DNA of 64,000 bases from Platynereis dumerilii. Lineage: Eukaryota > Annelida > Polychaeta > Phyllodocida > Nereididae. Positions 20,945-32,690 of this stretch are shown piece after piece; position 1 is the first letter of the stretch; every line of letters begins with the position of its first letter. The DNA is taken from assembly GCA_026936325.1 (NCBI GenBank), contig JAPTHN010000043.1, forward strand, positions 858,137 to 922,136, read 5' to 3'. The position numbers were made by a program, and so were the translations under genes. Below the pieces are notes generated by a model, which did not search any database, was not told the DNA's origin, and saw nothing but the letters and a program-made list of their open reading frames with translations.

Positions 20945-21363
20945 GCGCGCACTGGTCACAATGGGTAGTTCAACAGATGAAGAAAGATGGCTGACAAAAT
21001 GGCCGCCATCTTGGATTTCTCAACATGTTCCCGATCCAGTCTTTGCAAAGATTGCCGGTCCGAAGGACCTGTCCGGCAGATTTTCAACCGGTCCGGCAGT
21101 TTTGGCCAGAAAATTGCAATTGGACACATGTTTAAATTTCTTGAAATAGCCTAAATTTCCATTTCGGTCCGGCAGGGGATTTTGGATCTTCGCAAAGAGT
21201 GTCCCGATCCATACCCATAGCCCCATATGTGTACCAAATTTCATAACTCTAAGTGGAAAGCCAAGGTCACAAATGGACACTTACACATACCTTAACCGGG
21301 ACAACGCCGACAACGATCAAGTGACGACAATAGCTTTTCGTTTTCAGAGAAAACAGATGAGCT
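20945..21363. repeat. R1 repeat block with terminal hairpin, split by a small MITE
   Basis: The R1 segment (GGTCACAATGGGTAGTTC, GCCATCTTGGATTT) is interrupted at 21039-21202 and resumes with CCCGATCCATACCCATAG. It ends in the same hairpin type as 12863-12894 (here 21332-21363). Confidence 0.7.
21039..21202. mobile_element. ~164-bp MITE-like element with 8-9-bp target duplication
   Basis: CCCGATCCA is repeated exactly at 21030-21038 and 21203-21211, and the inserted piece has imperfect inverted ends (GTCTTTGCAAAGAT on the left, ATCTTCGCAAAGAG on the right). The interior has three GGTCCGGCAG-like repeats. The 8-9-bp duplication would fit a hAT-type MITE, but the termini are not diagnostic. The insertion cuts an R1 unit, so it is younger than that unit. 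Confidence 0.65.
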
Positions 21364-21878
21364 CAAAATCAGTAAAAATAGGCACCAAAACTTGAGGATA
21401 TTTTACTTTATCAGTTTAGTGGTAAAGGCGCTATATAAATTTCTATTATCATTATCATTATATTCATGCTACAAATCAGCTGATCAAGTTGAGAGTATGC
21501 GTAATTTGGTCTGTGACTTTTAGTCACTCTTTCTGAAGATTACCGCCTGGGGCCCGGAGGGGGTATTTCGCGGACTTTTGCATACGGATGCGCCACGGCA
21601 ATTTTGAAAACCAGAACTATTTTAATCCTTCACTAAAATTTTTCGCAAACCAATTTAATCTTCATGGTTTTTAAACCATTTTAATCCTCTTTTGAAGCCG
21701 ATTCTAACGGTACCAAACATGTTGGGGTTGCGAAAACCAGAACCAAATTAATCAGAATTGTCAAAAAACCAAAACAATTTTAATCCAAAAAGGCCAAAAA
21801 ACCTAAACCATCCAGCGGCGCTTTTATATACACCCTGATAGGGTGAGTACCCCCCCCCCCCGGGCCTGGGGATTGCCG
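21364..21878. other. Non-coding spacer with AACCAGAAC/TTTTAATCC repeats and poly-C
   Basis: Short dispersed repeats of ACCAGAAC-ATTTTAATCC occupy ~21610-21800, and a run of C lies at ~21850-21861. No gene seen. Confidence 0.45.
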
Positions 21879-21886
21879 GTCCAAAG

Positions 21887-22389
21887 GGTGTGCAGCCAAA
21901 ACGGCGATAAACCAGAACGGCTATTCGTATCTTTACCATAACGGCGATGATAAATTTTACTAGAAAACAAGAACGGCTATTGCACTAATTTTTGGTAGAA
22001 ATACCTTGAAAACTTAGTAATTTTACTTTAACATAATACATTTTGTTATCCAACATTGTTTCGTTGTCAAAAAGATCATTTAGTTATGTTTTTGGTTGCA
22101 TTTTATCAAGTTTTACACATTTACTTAGTTTTAGCTACATTATAACATGTAAAATTAGACAACAAAAATGTTGCGTTATTTTGCTACAAAGTAACAAATT
22201 TCATGGATGTGATTTTTTTTTTGCTTCAAAGTAACACTTTTCAGACGTTTTTTGGTGAAAGATACTTTTCTTAGTTGATTTTTCACTAAAATTGTCATCG
22301 CCGTTTTGGGCTTTCATCATCGCCGTTTAGGTATTGTTTGTAATTGTACGAATAGCCGTTCTGGTTTATCGCCGTTCTGACTGGCAGTC
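21887..22389. mobile_element. ~0.5-kb MITE with ~37-bp near-perfect terminal inverted repeats
   Basis: The left end (21893-21929, CAG then AACGGCGATAAACCAGAACG) is mirrored by the right end (22347-22383) with about two mismatches. Further inside, TAACGGCGATGA and TCATCGCCGTT also pair. GTCCAAAG occurs directly at 21879-21886 and 22390-22397 and may be an 8-bp target duplication. In that case the element has short unpaired tips. Inverted repeats starting with CAG and an 8-bp duplication would suit hAT. The interior has no coding sequence. Confidence 0.75.
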
Positions 22390-22397
22390 GTCCAAAG

Positions 22398-24429
22398 CAC
22401 ATGTCCAGCAAGTTGTCAAGCGGCCCGGAGGTGACGTCACGAATGCATTGTTTTCCAAATATGGTCATTTTCAATGAGCGCTAAAGTGAAGCATACCCCA
22501 ATCCTGATCTGGATTCACAGATCCACATTTTTTTCAGGACTGATCCGGATCTAGATCCAGATCACAGATCCACAGAACCGGATCCAGATCACTCAGATCA
22601 CGTGAAACAAACGCAACTTTTGCATGTTTTGTCCACAGCCGTTTTGACTGCATAGGCCTACCGCGTGCTACCTTTTTGGCATTCCTCAAACATGCAATTA
22701 ATAAACGCTTGCCCATTTACCTTTAAAACGTCCGATTTTCATGCGGTTTTTGCACAGATGCTACCATGTTATTCTTCTTTTCCACTGCAGCTACTTTTCC
22801 AGTAGTTTTTGGACATCTAAATAGCGTTTTGACCCGGTTTCAACGGCCGTCATATTCAGGTTACATTTCTGTGTTGCTGTTTGGCAGCTGGATAAGACCG
22901 TCCACTGACAAATGCCGAAAATTCTGAGTAATAACTTGGATTTAATAAAGTTATCATAGCTATATATATATGCAATTAAATAACTTTAAATGGACAACAT
23001 TAAATACAAACCACAGTTTTACTTGTAATTTATTAAACGATTAGAAGTGACAAATTCCACAAAAAAAAGGGTGTTTCATAAATTCACAAGGTGGCAGCAG
23101 CCTGCAGCCTTTCTTTTGCAGAGGTCGCCACTAGTTACATAGATCCAGTGATCTCTATCGTAGAGATCACTGCATATAGATCTATCCATATCCATAGGCA
23201 TGTAAATCTATGCGTAGATCAACAGATTACATAGACTGACGATCTCAGTTGTCAGTCTACAGATTACAGAGACAGATTGAGAAATGAGTGGTCAGTTTGA
23301 GCAAGGGAATTTTTTTGTGAATATTTAGGGTCTCTTTAGAGATAAAACAACAGATTGCCTTCTGTAGTTCTGAACCTGATTATCTGAGTCAATGTGAGTT
23401 CTTGTATTGGCTGGTTTAAAAAAAAAAAAAGATAGCAAACCTCCAGCAGAAAACACCAATAAAAGACACAATTACTACATAAAACAGATGTGTGTACCAA
23501 ATAGGGGAGACCGGGACTAGTTGTCATTGGGGCGTTGGGGTACAAGGGTAAATATCGACACAATCAACAAGGCGACACTGCCCTTCTTAAAAAGTGACAC
23601 AGGGACACAGGCCCTCTTAAAAATCGAGAGACACTGACAGGTAGACTGATAAAAAGTGACAAATGACAGTAGAAATATTTATTTATCATTTATGCTTAGA
23701 TAAAATGGGACATCGGACATTCATTTTCCCTTTAAATTCCGACATTTGACACACCATCTGCTTTTAAGACCCATGTATACCCCTGGCGTTAGTCACGATG
23801 CTGATTTCTCTGAGCAGGCAGTTGTATGGCAATTAAATAATTTTTGAGGCAATGCATCAGCCCCTCGCTGATATAGTCTTAGTGATTCTACATATAGCCA
23901 CTCGCCTCTGCATAGCTGGGCACAGGCCTCCCGATAGGAGGCACAGAGGCCAAATCTGAAAAATCAGGCTGTGAAACTTCGTCATCAGAACGGGTGGCAA
24001 GAGTTGTAGTAAAATAAATGGGGACAGGGCCAAATTTGCGGAACGGCAGGCCGCGGGATTTCGTAATAAAACGCAGATGGGCAGGTGCGGAACGGGACGC
24101 TTTTTGCGGGATCGGCGTAAAAAACATGCAGATGTGGTCTAATTTGCTGAACAAGCTGAATTTGCTTTAAAAATCGCCTCTATTCTACCCATTCGAGTTG
24201 GACTCTTAACCGATTGCACAAATATGAAACTAACAGCCTCATTTTTTACTGAAGAGACATGGATGGAAAAATCAAATAAATCTCTTGTACATTTGTATGT
24301 TTACAGGAATTTGATCTGATATGAAAGGCAATAATTCAAAATGTGTCCTTCTAGGCAAATGCCAGATTTTTCTAACTGCTTTCCTATGTTGGATACATAT
24401 CTTCTCCATGCTATTCTCATCAGTACTGA
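22398..24429. other. Non-coding spacer with small repeats
   Basis: Includes a GATCCGGATC/GATCCAGATC-rich stretch at ~22500-22600, a strong hairpin at 23147-23171 and a second AGGGGAGACCGGG copy at 23503-23515. No supported gene. Confidence 0.4.
23147..23171. other. Perfect 11-bp-stem hairpin
   Basis: AGTGATCTCTA, loop TCG, TAGAGATCACT. It sits in a stretch rich in AGATC and GATCT repeats up to ~23280. Function unknown. It could be the centre of a small palindromic element. Confidence 0.6.
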
Positions 24430-25406
24430 ATCTAATATGCAGAAAAAACATAGTTGTTAGAATTTCTGAAAATTCAGTGAATTGCTACTTCGACTGAAAA
24501 ATGAGGTCAAGGTCAAAATTCAAGTTTGAATGGGCATTCTGGGTATAAATTTAGGGTAGTTTGTTATACATTTGCATTACCTAAAATGACTCCTTCATGG
24601 ATTTCTAGCTTATGCATCTCAAATTGAGCGAATTCACTGCTTGAGTGATTTCGATTATTTTTGCGCTTTACAGTTTATGGACATAAACCAAAGTAATTTG
24701 CGCTAGTTATATAGTATTATATATTTATTGAGATATATTATATAGGGCTTCAAAATAATATACAAAAATTCACTAAAAAGGTCATATGAACCTTAGAAAT
24801 ACAAATTGAAACTCAGGACCAGAATGGGAGTAGTATACAAGTATACAGGTAGCCTCACACATTTTATACTGTATTGAATTTCTTCAAGTAGAGGCTGTTC
24901 TGCAAAATAAATATTTTATACATATTTATGGTCGGGGCAGTCATTTGGTAAAATAAGGGAAGGATGAATTTTTCAAGTTGTCCGATCTGTTTACCTACTG
25001 ATGCTACGTGAAAATGAACAATAAATAAAATAACGATGATAATCTGAGGTTTCCAAATCTGCTTTCATCATTCCTGTACTTCAATTAGAAGAGGAGATAG
25101 AGCTGATTGAAATAATGATAAAAATGTGAGATATCACCGAAAATTTGACTCTGAAAATGTCAAGTTTTGACTGTTATTTTGATATCAAAGGCAAACGGTT
25201 TACAATAGAGACTTGAAATTGCACACACTATGGTAAATGTGTTAGGATTACATATCCAAAGAGCATACATTTTTTTAAAGATGGCCGTCTTTGTCAAAAA
25301 AATGTTAAAGTGTAAAATCATGACTCAAAACATGAAATTTTCAGGGTCCGGCGATCTTTTTAAGTAGCAGAGATACGTTAAAATGCATGGAAAACAAATA
25401 CTAGAG
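24430..25406. repeat. Degraded fragments of the array-element body
   Basis: 24430-24930 aligns by eye with the right-hand part of type II bodies (AAACATAGTTGTTAGAATTT, ACTCCTTCATGGATTTCTA, ACTCAGGACC, CAAGTATACAGGTA). From ~24935 the left-hand part of a body restarts (GATGAATTTTTCA, GGTCCGGCGATC). Neither fragment has a CTAG end or hairpin. They are older, truncated relatives of the elements at 29.7-64 kb. Confidence 0.65.
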
Positions 25407-25606
25407 GAGACTACTCATTTTGTATTTCTTCATGACAAAATTGACTTCTTTTAGCTCAGGGCACTAATTTGGTTATAATAGGTGAAGTTGAATTTTTCAG
25501 GGTTGACCGATCTTTTTAACTATTGCTGCTACACCAAAATGAACATTAAATAAAATAAAGACGAGAATCTGAGGTATTCAGAACTGCTTTCATCATTCCT
25601 ATACCT

Positions 25607-25647
25607 TAATTATAACAGGAGATAGCTTAATTATAACAGGAGATACC
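25607..25647. repeat. 21-bp duplication CTTAATTATAACAGGAGATA
   Basis: The 20-21-bp segment occurs twice in tandem here and a third time at the other side of the MITE (from ~26456). Intact type II copies have it once, so a local triplication preceded or accompanied the insertion. Confidence 0.7.
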
Positions 25648-26460
25648 TTAAGGTGGCTCGCTACTCATGGTCCAGCAATGGCGTCGTCACCATGACAACA
25701 GCAGTCTTCTGGGCTCTGTGAGCTGCTTTTTTGGTTTTTGATAATTTCGTGCAAAGGCTGCTTCGATTGCCATTTGAACCACTTCTATCAGGGTTAGAGA
25801 CTTCTGGTTTAAAGCATTAGATGCGCTATGAAAAGGACTGCAATCAGAGAGACTTTCAGCTTTATTGTCTAAACGGAATATTTTTAATGGCGATTTTCGG
25901 CAAGCAAGTCTAATTTCTCAAAACTGACTTGGAGATATAAATACATTTTTATAGCAAAATCCATCATGGTAGCAAACCTTCTCTTATGCATTTTATTGTT
26001 CCTCACAATATTTGGAAATAAATGACAAAAAATTGAGAAATCCTATCCCGCCAATTTTTTTTAGCGCCATGGTTTATAAAAAAAAGTCTAAATTGTCAAA
26101 ATCAACTTTTTGGATCTGAGCCCATTGGAAAGCCCTTTAAACTAAATATATCGCTTTGAAATTGTAATCAGCTTTTCCATTAAAGTATCTTCTTTAATTT
26201 CATGCTTCATTGAATGATATGGGATGCATGACCACTGAATGACAGGGCAAATTTCACAGTAAAAAAGTTAAGAAAAAAATAGTGTTTTTCAGGGTTGCGT
26301 AGACTGACTTTCTTGTGCATAACCTCAAATAATATGAAAAAAAGGCTGGTTGCGACCACTTTTTTTTACATATCCTTGCTATAAACTATATTTAGGATCA
26401 TTCTAAACTATTTTTAAGAAATCCTATCTTGGAAAGTTCACGAGTATCGAGCCACCTTAA
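25648..26460. mobile_element. ~0.8-kb MITE with TTAA (or TA) target site
   Basis: The ends are inverted copies (GGTGGCTCGCTACTC on the left, GAGTATCGAGCCACC on the right), and TTAA is present on both sides (25648-25651, 26457-26460). The flanks match continuous sequence in intact type II copies, so the insertion limits are clear. TTAA duplications are typical of piggyBac, although the termini do not start with the usual CCC. A TA-targeting element with AAGG ends is the alternative. No transposase is encoded. Confidence 0.8.
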
Positions 26461-28024
26461 TTATAACAGGAGATAGAGCCAATTGAAATAATGACAAAAA
26501 TGTAAAATATCACCGAAAAATTGACTCTGAAAATGTCAAGTTTTGAACATTATTTTAATCTCAAAGGCAAACGGTTTACAGTAGAGACTTGAAATTGGAC
26601 ACACTACTGTAAATGTGTTAGGATTACATGTCCAAGGAGTATTGAATTTTTTGAAGATTGCTTTGTTTGTCAAAATAAAGCTAAATTGTAAAATCATAAT
26701 CGAAAACATGAATTTTTCAGGGTACGGCGATCTTTTTAACTAGTAGAGATACAGTAAAATGCATAGAAAACAAATACTAGAAGAGATTATGGCCTTTCAG
26801 AATATGGCTTCAGTTTTTCTGTAGCTTAATTAGAACCGGAGATAATGGCCATCAAAGTTTGGGTACAAGTGTGAAATTGGAAAATGAGCAGGTCAATTTA
26901 GCTGTCATTTTTTGACCTTGTGACCTTTATTATGCAATGTACATCAATCCGAGGAACATGAAACTTCACATGGTTCCTCCAGGGTACTGTGGCACCAAAC
27001 ACTGAAGAGATTGTGGAAATTCCTCAATTATTTCCTAGTTAAAAAAAATTAAGTATCTCAAATATCCAATTTTGCCAAATATTTGACCTTGAGTTTGACC
27101 TTGAAAATACCTTTCTAGGTCAAAACCAATATTTTTCCCAGATTGGAAATATGTGACAAAGGGGGGGTCATTTCATTATTTGAACTGTGTATGATCAATA
27201 TTTATTGCTCAAGAAGGCAAAAATAGGCTGATTTTACATGTTGCGCGGTATGCGATATTTGGAATTTTTTTATCAATCAGCATGAAGAGATAGATCAATT
27301 CCGATTTCAGGGTTCAAACAATCCAGCTGCCGGCTATAAGAATCTATAATATGATCCCGATATATTTAAAAAAACATAATTGTTGGAATTTTTGAAAATG
27401 TAGTGAATTGAAACTTTGACGGGTCATATGGCCTTGAAAAATGGGGTCAAGGTCAAATTTGAAGGTGGCTATAGGGGTTTTATGGGTATGTTTGGGGGGG
27501 TTCACTATACATTTACATTACCTAAAATGACTCCTTCATGGATTTCTGACTCATGCAACTCAAACTGAGCAAAAACACTCTACAAAAATGGCTGCCATTC
27601 CATTAATACTTAAAATATCAAAATTAAAAATATGTCTTTCCATGTCCCGTACTATAGAGCAACTTTTGACACCATCAGCATACCGCTATCATGTTTGGAT
27701 TTTGCTAAACCCGAAACAACTCGAAAATGATGTAAATTGTCTGTGCGGCATGTTCCGCTTGAGTGATTTTGATTATTTTTTCACCAAAGTGTAGAATTTT
27801 ATAGTTTATGGACAGAAACTAAAGTAAATTACTCTAGTTAAATAGCTTATTTAGATATAGTACATCAAAATATACTAAAATTCACACTAAAAAGGTCCTA
27901 TATACGCCAAAAATAAAAATTCAAACTCAGGACCGGAATACAATAGTCTACAAGTATACAGGCACCTTCACAAAAATAATCAAGAAAATCGAAACAACTT
28001 TTTCGGAAATAATAATAATAATAA

Positions 28025-29694
28025 CTAGTATACTAAATTGCACAGCAATTTAAAGGAAGAACTTCCCTTCCCATCCCATCCCTTCCCTTCCTTCCAATCC
28101 CTTCCCTGCCCTGATATTCTAGTTGCTTGTATTCCTTTCCTTTCCATTGCTTAATAGTGTGTTTAGGTTGTCCATGAGCGAAACTGCTGCTTTGCCCTTC
28201 TCTGCAATAGTCCATGGAGCTGCACAAACAGGCATACACACTCACATGTCACTTGGCATGGTGCCAGGCCTTTTATTGGCGATGGTACCACCCTGAAAGC
28301 AGTACTTTGATGAAACCCTAACCCTAATGACTTGTTACGGACAAACCATAAGAGCTAGGAAGATGTGCTTTTATACACACATAGGGCAAACAGACAGCAG
28401 TATGTCACAGAAGTTTCAAGTGATTTGAAGCATTATTTCATGAGTCATAATTTAATTATAAATGTAATGGAAAAAATATGAGGCTATTTGCAAACAATAG
28501 GGCAACAAATAAGCAACATATCATATCAATTTTAAGTGATTTGAAACATTATTGGAAGAGTTTAAATAGGATAAAAAATTTCATGATAGGAACATGTGCT
28601 TACATGGAAAAATAGAGCAAAAAATTAGCAATATGCCAAATTAGTTTTAATTGATTTTAATGAATACTTAATGAGTTATAATTGAAAATATAAAATGTGA
28701 TATGTAAAATTGGCTATTAGCAAGAGGCATATGCCCTTGGAGCTCATAAAAGGGCATAATTTTACGCATTTTTTGGTGTTAATTTCATGACATTTGAATA
28801 AGTAGAAGCTGTGCAATGTACATTTGAATTTTGAAATGAAAAAAATTCTTAAGGAAAAAGTATTTGAAGTAGAAAAATTTCCTTTGGACACATTATGCAG
28901 GGCCAGAATGGGTACCACTAAAAAAATAAACATGAACATCCATGAAGAACTTCATAGTTTTTTTGGGAAAAATAGGTTTTGACAGGGCAAAAAATGACAT
29001 AAAATTTTCAATGTCCACCGCGATTCTAAACCGGACGTCGCACAGGAGATTGCTATACACCACTGGAAAGCTGACATTCTGAGCTTTCCAGAAATGTCCC
29101 TGGTTTGTTTCTAGGACCAATATTAAGGGGGATACAGCCCATCAAATGTTGGACTTTTGAGGCCCTGTGGCAGCAAAAGTATTGGACCTGAGATGCCATA
29201 CTTTTGCATAGACACTAGACCCTGGTAGCACTACCAATTCCTGTAAGGACATCAAAATCTGACCGTTCAATCATGGTTTTCCATGACATCACCCCTCAAA
29301 ATTTCGGTTTCCTCAGATTTTGAACTTTTTTCTCTCCATAACTATTCACCCTATTGCCACTAGGCTCCTTTCTGCACTGGATATTCCATTAGAGATTAAC
29401 AGGAAAAAATTTCATGAAATTCTGACTGACAGTTTTCTCAAAACCGGAATCGAAAATTTTTTGTGAAGATTGGCTGTAATTCCTATGTCAAATGGAATTC
29501 CGATGCGTAATTCCCACCATAGCAGGAATTTTATAGTGTCTGAATGCTGTATAGGTGCTAATTGATATATCTCTTCTGGTTAAGAAGTTATTCAACATTT
29601 AAAAAAGTGAAAAAGTTGGAAGAATAATAATAAAGAATAATAATAATAAAGAATACGTACAATATCAATAAGAACTTCCCTACGGGAAGTTCTT
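28025..29694 (-). mobile_element. Type I helentron-like non-autonomous element, complete, 1.67 kb
   Basis: Minus-strand reading: 5' hairpin at 29670-29694 (AAGAACTTCCC arms, 3-nt loop), AAT-rich stretch, body, then GGGAAGTTCTT (28057-28067 complement), the palindrome TAAATTGC/GCAATTTA (28034-28052), GTATA and the CTAG end at 28025-28028. The body is unrelated to types II-IV. It has a CCCTTCC-rich stretch next to the CTAG side and three ~116-bp units (near 28418, 28534 and 28650). It sits inside the AAT tail of II-1. No coding capacity. Confidence 0.75.
29670..29694 (-). other. Type I 5' hairpin
   Basis: Perfect 11-bp stem, AAGAACTTCCC with loop TAC. The same 11-mer lies just inside the other end of this element (28057-28067), giving an asymmetric terminal inverted repeat. 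It is followed directly by AATAATAGC, the resumed tail of the host type II element. Confidence 0.85.
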
Positions 29695-29712
29695 AATAAT
29701 AGCAAAAACAAT

Positions 29713-29742
29713 AAGAATTTACCATAGGTATGGTAAATTCTT
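29713..29742 (-). other. Type II 5' hairpin belonging to copy II-1
   Basis: Perfect 14-bp stem, AAGAATTTACCATA around GG. It is separated from the II-1 body by the complete type I element, showing that type I inserted between the body and the hairpin. Confidence 0.85.
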
Positions 29743-29744
29743 AA

Positions 29745-31799
29745 CTAGATGGCTATAACTGACCATGGTCAGTGATGAAGAATTTACCAATATATTTATT
29801 ATTTAAAGGTATATTGTATAATGTTTAAGTGTACAGACCATCATTGTGTGAATGCTCATGCTTAGTTTAGTTTATTTAGTTCAGTTTAGCTTATTCAGTT
29901 TAATTAATTTAGTTTAGTTTATTTAGTTTAGTAAATTTAATTTAGTTGACAAGAAAGAAAAAAATGTACTGAGCATCAAAGGTATACTAAGATCAGTATA
30001 ATTTATCATATTTACACAATAGGCCCATGCAACTTTTATACTCATTTTGTATTTCTTCATGACAAAATTGACTTCTTTTAGCTCAGGGCACTAATTTGAT
30101 TATAATAGGTGAAGTTGAATTTTTCAGGGTTGACCGATCTTTTTAACTATTGATGCTACACCAAAATGAACATTAAATAAAATAAAGATGAGAATCTGAG
30201 GTATTCAGAAATGCTTTCATCATTTGTATACCTTAATTATAACAGGAGATAGAGCCAATTGAAATAATGACAAAAATGTAAAATATCACCAAAAAATTGA
30301 CTCTGAAAATGTCAAGTTTTGAACATTATTTTAATCTCAAAGGCAAACGGTCTACAGGAGAGACTTGAAATTAGACACACTACTGTAAATGTGTTAGGAT
30401 TACATGTCCAAGGAGTATTAATTTTTTTTAAGATTTCCTTCTTTGTCAAAAATATGTTAAAGTGTAAAATCTTGACCAAAAACATGAAATTTTCAGGGTC
30501 GGGCGATCTTTTTAAGTAGCAGAGATACGTTAAAATGCATAGAAAACAAATACTAGAGGAGGTTATGGCCTTTCCGAATATGCTTTCAGTTTTTCTCTAA
30601 CTTAATTAGAACCGGAGATACAGGCCGTCAAAGTTTGGGTACAAGTGTGAAATTGGAAAATGAGTAGGTCAATTTAACTGTCATTTTTTGACCTTGTGAC
30701 CTTTATTATGCAATGTACATCAATCTGAGGAACCTAAAACTTTGCAAGGGGCCTCTAGGGTACTGTGGCACCAAATGCTGAAGAGATTGTGGAAATTCCT
30801 CAATTATTTCCTAGTTAAAAAAATTAGGTATCTCAAATATCCAATTTTGCCAAATATTTGACCTTGAGTTTGACCTTGAAAATACCTTTCTAGGTCAAAT
30901 CCAATATTTTACCCAGATTGGCAATGTGTGACAAAGGGGGGGTCATTTAATTATTTGAACTGTGTAGGATCAATATTTATTGCTTAAGAGGGCAAAAATA
31001 GGCTGATTGTTCATGTCGCGCGGTATGCAATATTTGGAATTTTTTTATAAATCAGCATGAAGAGATAGATCAATTCCGATTTCAGGGTTTAAACAATCCA
31101 GCTGCAGGCTATAATAATCTATAATATGATCCCGATATCTTTGAAAAAACATAATTGTTGGAATTTTTGAAAATGAGGTGAATTGAAACTTTGACGGGTC
31201 ATATGACCTTGAAAAATGAGGTCAAGGTCAAATTTGAAGATTGGTATGGGGTGTAAATGGGTATATTTGGGGGGGTTCATTATACATTTGCATTACCTAA
31301 AATGACTCCTTCATGGATTTTGAACTCATGCACCTCAAATTTAGCAAATACACCATACCAAGATGGCCGCCATTCCATAAATACTTAAAATATCAAAATT
31401 AAAAATATGTCTTACCATGTCCCATATCATAGAGCAACTTTTGGCGCCATCAGCATGCTGCTATCATTTATGGTTTTTGCCGAACTCGAAACAATTCGAA
31501 AATGACCAAAATATTCAGTGTGGCCTATTCCGCTCTAAGAATTTTGATTAATTTTGCTTCAATTTATTGCTCTTTACAGTTCATTCAGTGAAAGTAAAGT
31601 AAATTACACTGGACTATAAATTTATTGAGATATAGTATATTGAAATATACAAAAATTCACACTAAAACGGTCATATAAACCTTAAAAATAAAAATTGAAA
31701 CTCAGGACCGGAATACAGTAGTCTACAAGTATACAGGTACATTCACAAAAATAATCAGGAAAATCGAAGCAACTTTTTCGGATATAATAATAAGAAGAA
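29745..31799 (-). mobile_element. Type II element, copy II-2 (2055 bp without its hairpin)
   Basis: CTAG at 29745-29748, perfect 16-bp palindrome ACTGACCATGGTCAGT at 29758-29773, and AAGAATTTACC at 29778-29788 matching the type II hairpin arm. Next comes a TTTAG/TTTAGTTCAG-rich minisatellite, then a body with two related ~370-bp segments each starting at TTTTCAGGGT...CGATCTTTTTAAC, dense TGACCTTGA/TCAAGGTCA motifs, and an AATAATAAGAAGAA tail. The tail runs straight into the next CTAG, so its own 5' hairpin is absent here. Non-coding. Confidence 0.75.
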
Positions 31800-32269
31800 C
31801 TAGAAATCGGGTAACCGCGATGCGGTGACAAAACTTCACCAATCATATAATTATTGGCAGTGAAATTAATGTGAGAAAACACAGAAATGATATTGGACAT
31901 GAACTTGAACATGAACATGAACTCGAACATAAACTTGCATATAAACTTGTACATGCAATTGCATGCGTCTTGCACATGTTACATAACACGCAATATCACA
32001 CAATATCACATGCAATATTATGCAATATCAAATGTAATGTATTAAACATACAATATCACTTGCAATATCATGCAAAATCATATCGCATGTAATATTAATT
32101 TATCACCTGTAATTTTGCATGTTACTTAGAATGTACATAGTAAGCACAGATATATGGAAATATATATAAACTATCTGTCCGTGGACTAGATGTGATGTGA
32201 CAGATAGTCAGCAGACAGAAAAACCCTTACTGTAACATATCTATCGGTTTGCGGCCATACACTGACTGA

Positions 32270-32690
32270 TTCGCAGACTGATTTGCTGACTGATACACTG
32301 ACTGATACACTGACTGATACACTGATTGATACGCTGACTGATACAAAAATATTTTTTAAACCATCAGAGCTACAAGAAAGCATTCAGAGAATGAAAACTA
32401 GAAGAAAATTTGAGCTTGCAGAATATCATATACAGAAAATAAAATGGACCAGTACATGGACCAGTACATGGACCAGTACATGGACCAGTACATGACCAGT
32501 ACATGGACCAGTACATGAACAAGTACATTGAACAGTCCAATGACCAGCGCATTGACCATGCATCAACCAGTACATCATCAACCAGTGCATCAACCAGTGC
32601 ATCAACCAGTGCAACAACAAGTGCATCAACCGGTGCATCAACCGGAACATCAATCAGTACATCAACAGTACATCAACCTTGGAATTTTAG
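32270..32690. repeat. 12-bp minisatellites of III-1
   Basis: Two arrays with different 12-bp units (ACTGACTGATAC; ATGGACCAGTAC grading into CATCAACCAGTG) separated by ~110 bp. The tetrapeptide-repeat open frames across them on both strands result from the period being a multiple of three. Confidence 0.9.

Larger units (their letters stand above)
25407..28020 (-). mobile_element. Type II element (copy II-1), left end missing, interrupted by a MITE
   Basis: The body begins abruptly at CTCATTTTGTATTTC without the CTAG-palindrome end. It is split by the TTAA-flanked insertion at 25648-26460 and runs to an AAT-rich tail at ~28008-28024. Its 5' hairpin is displaced to 29713-29742 by a type I element inserted into the tail. 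Non-coding. Confidence 0.65.
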
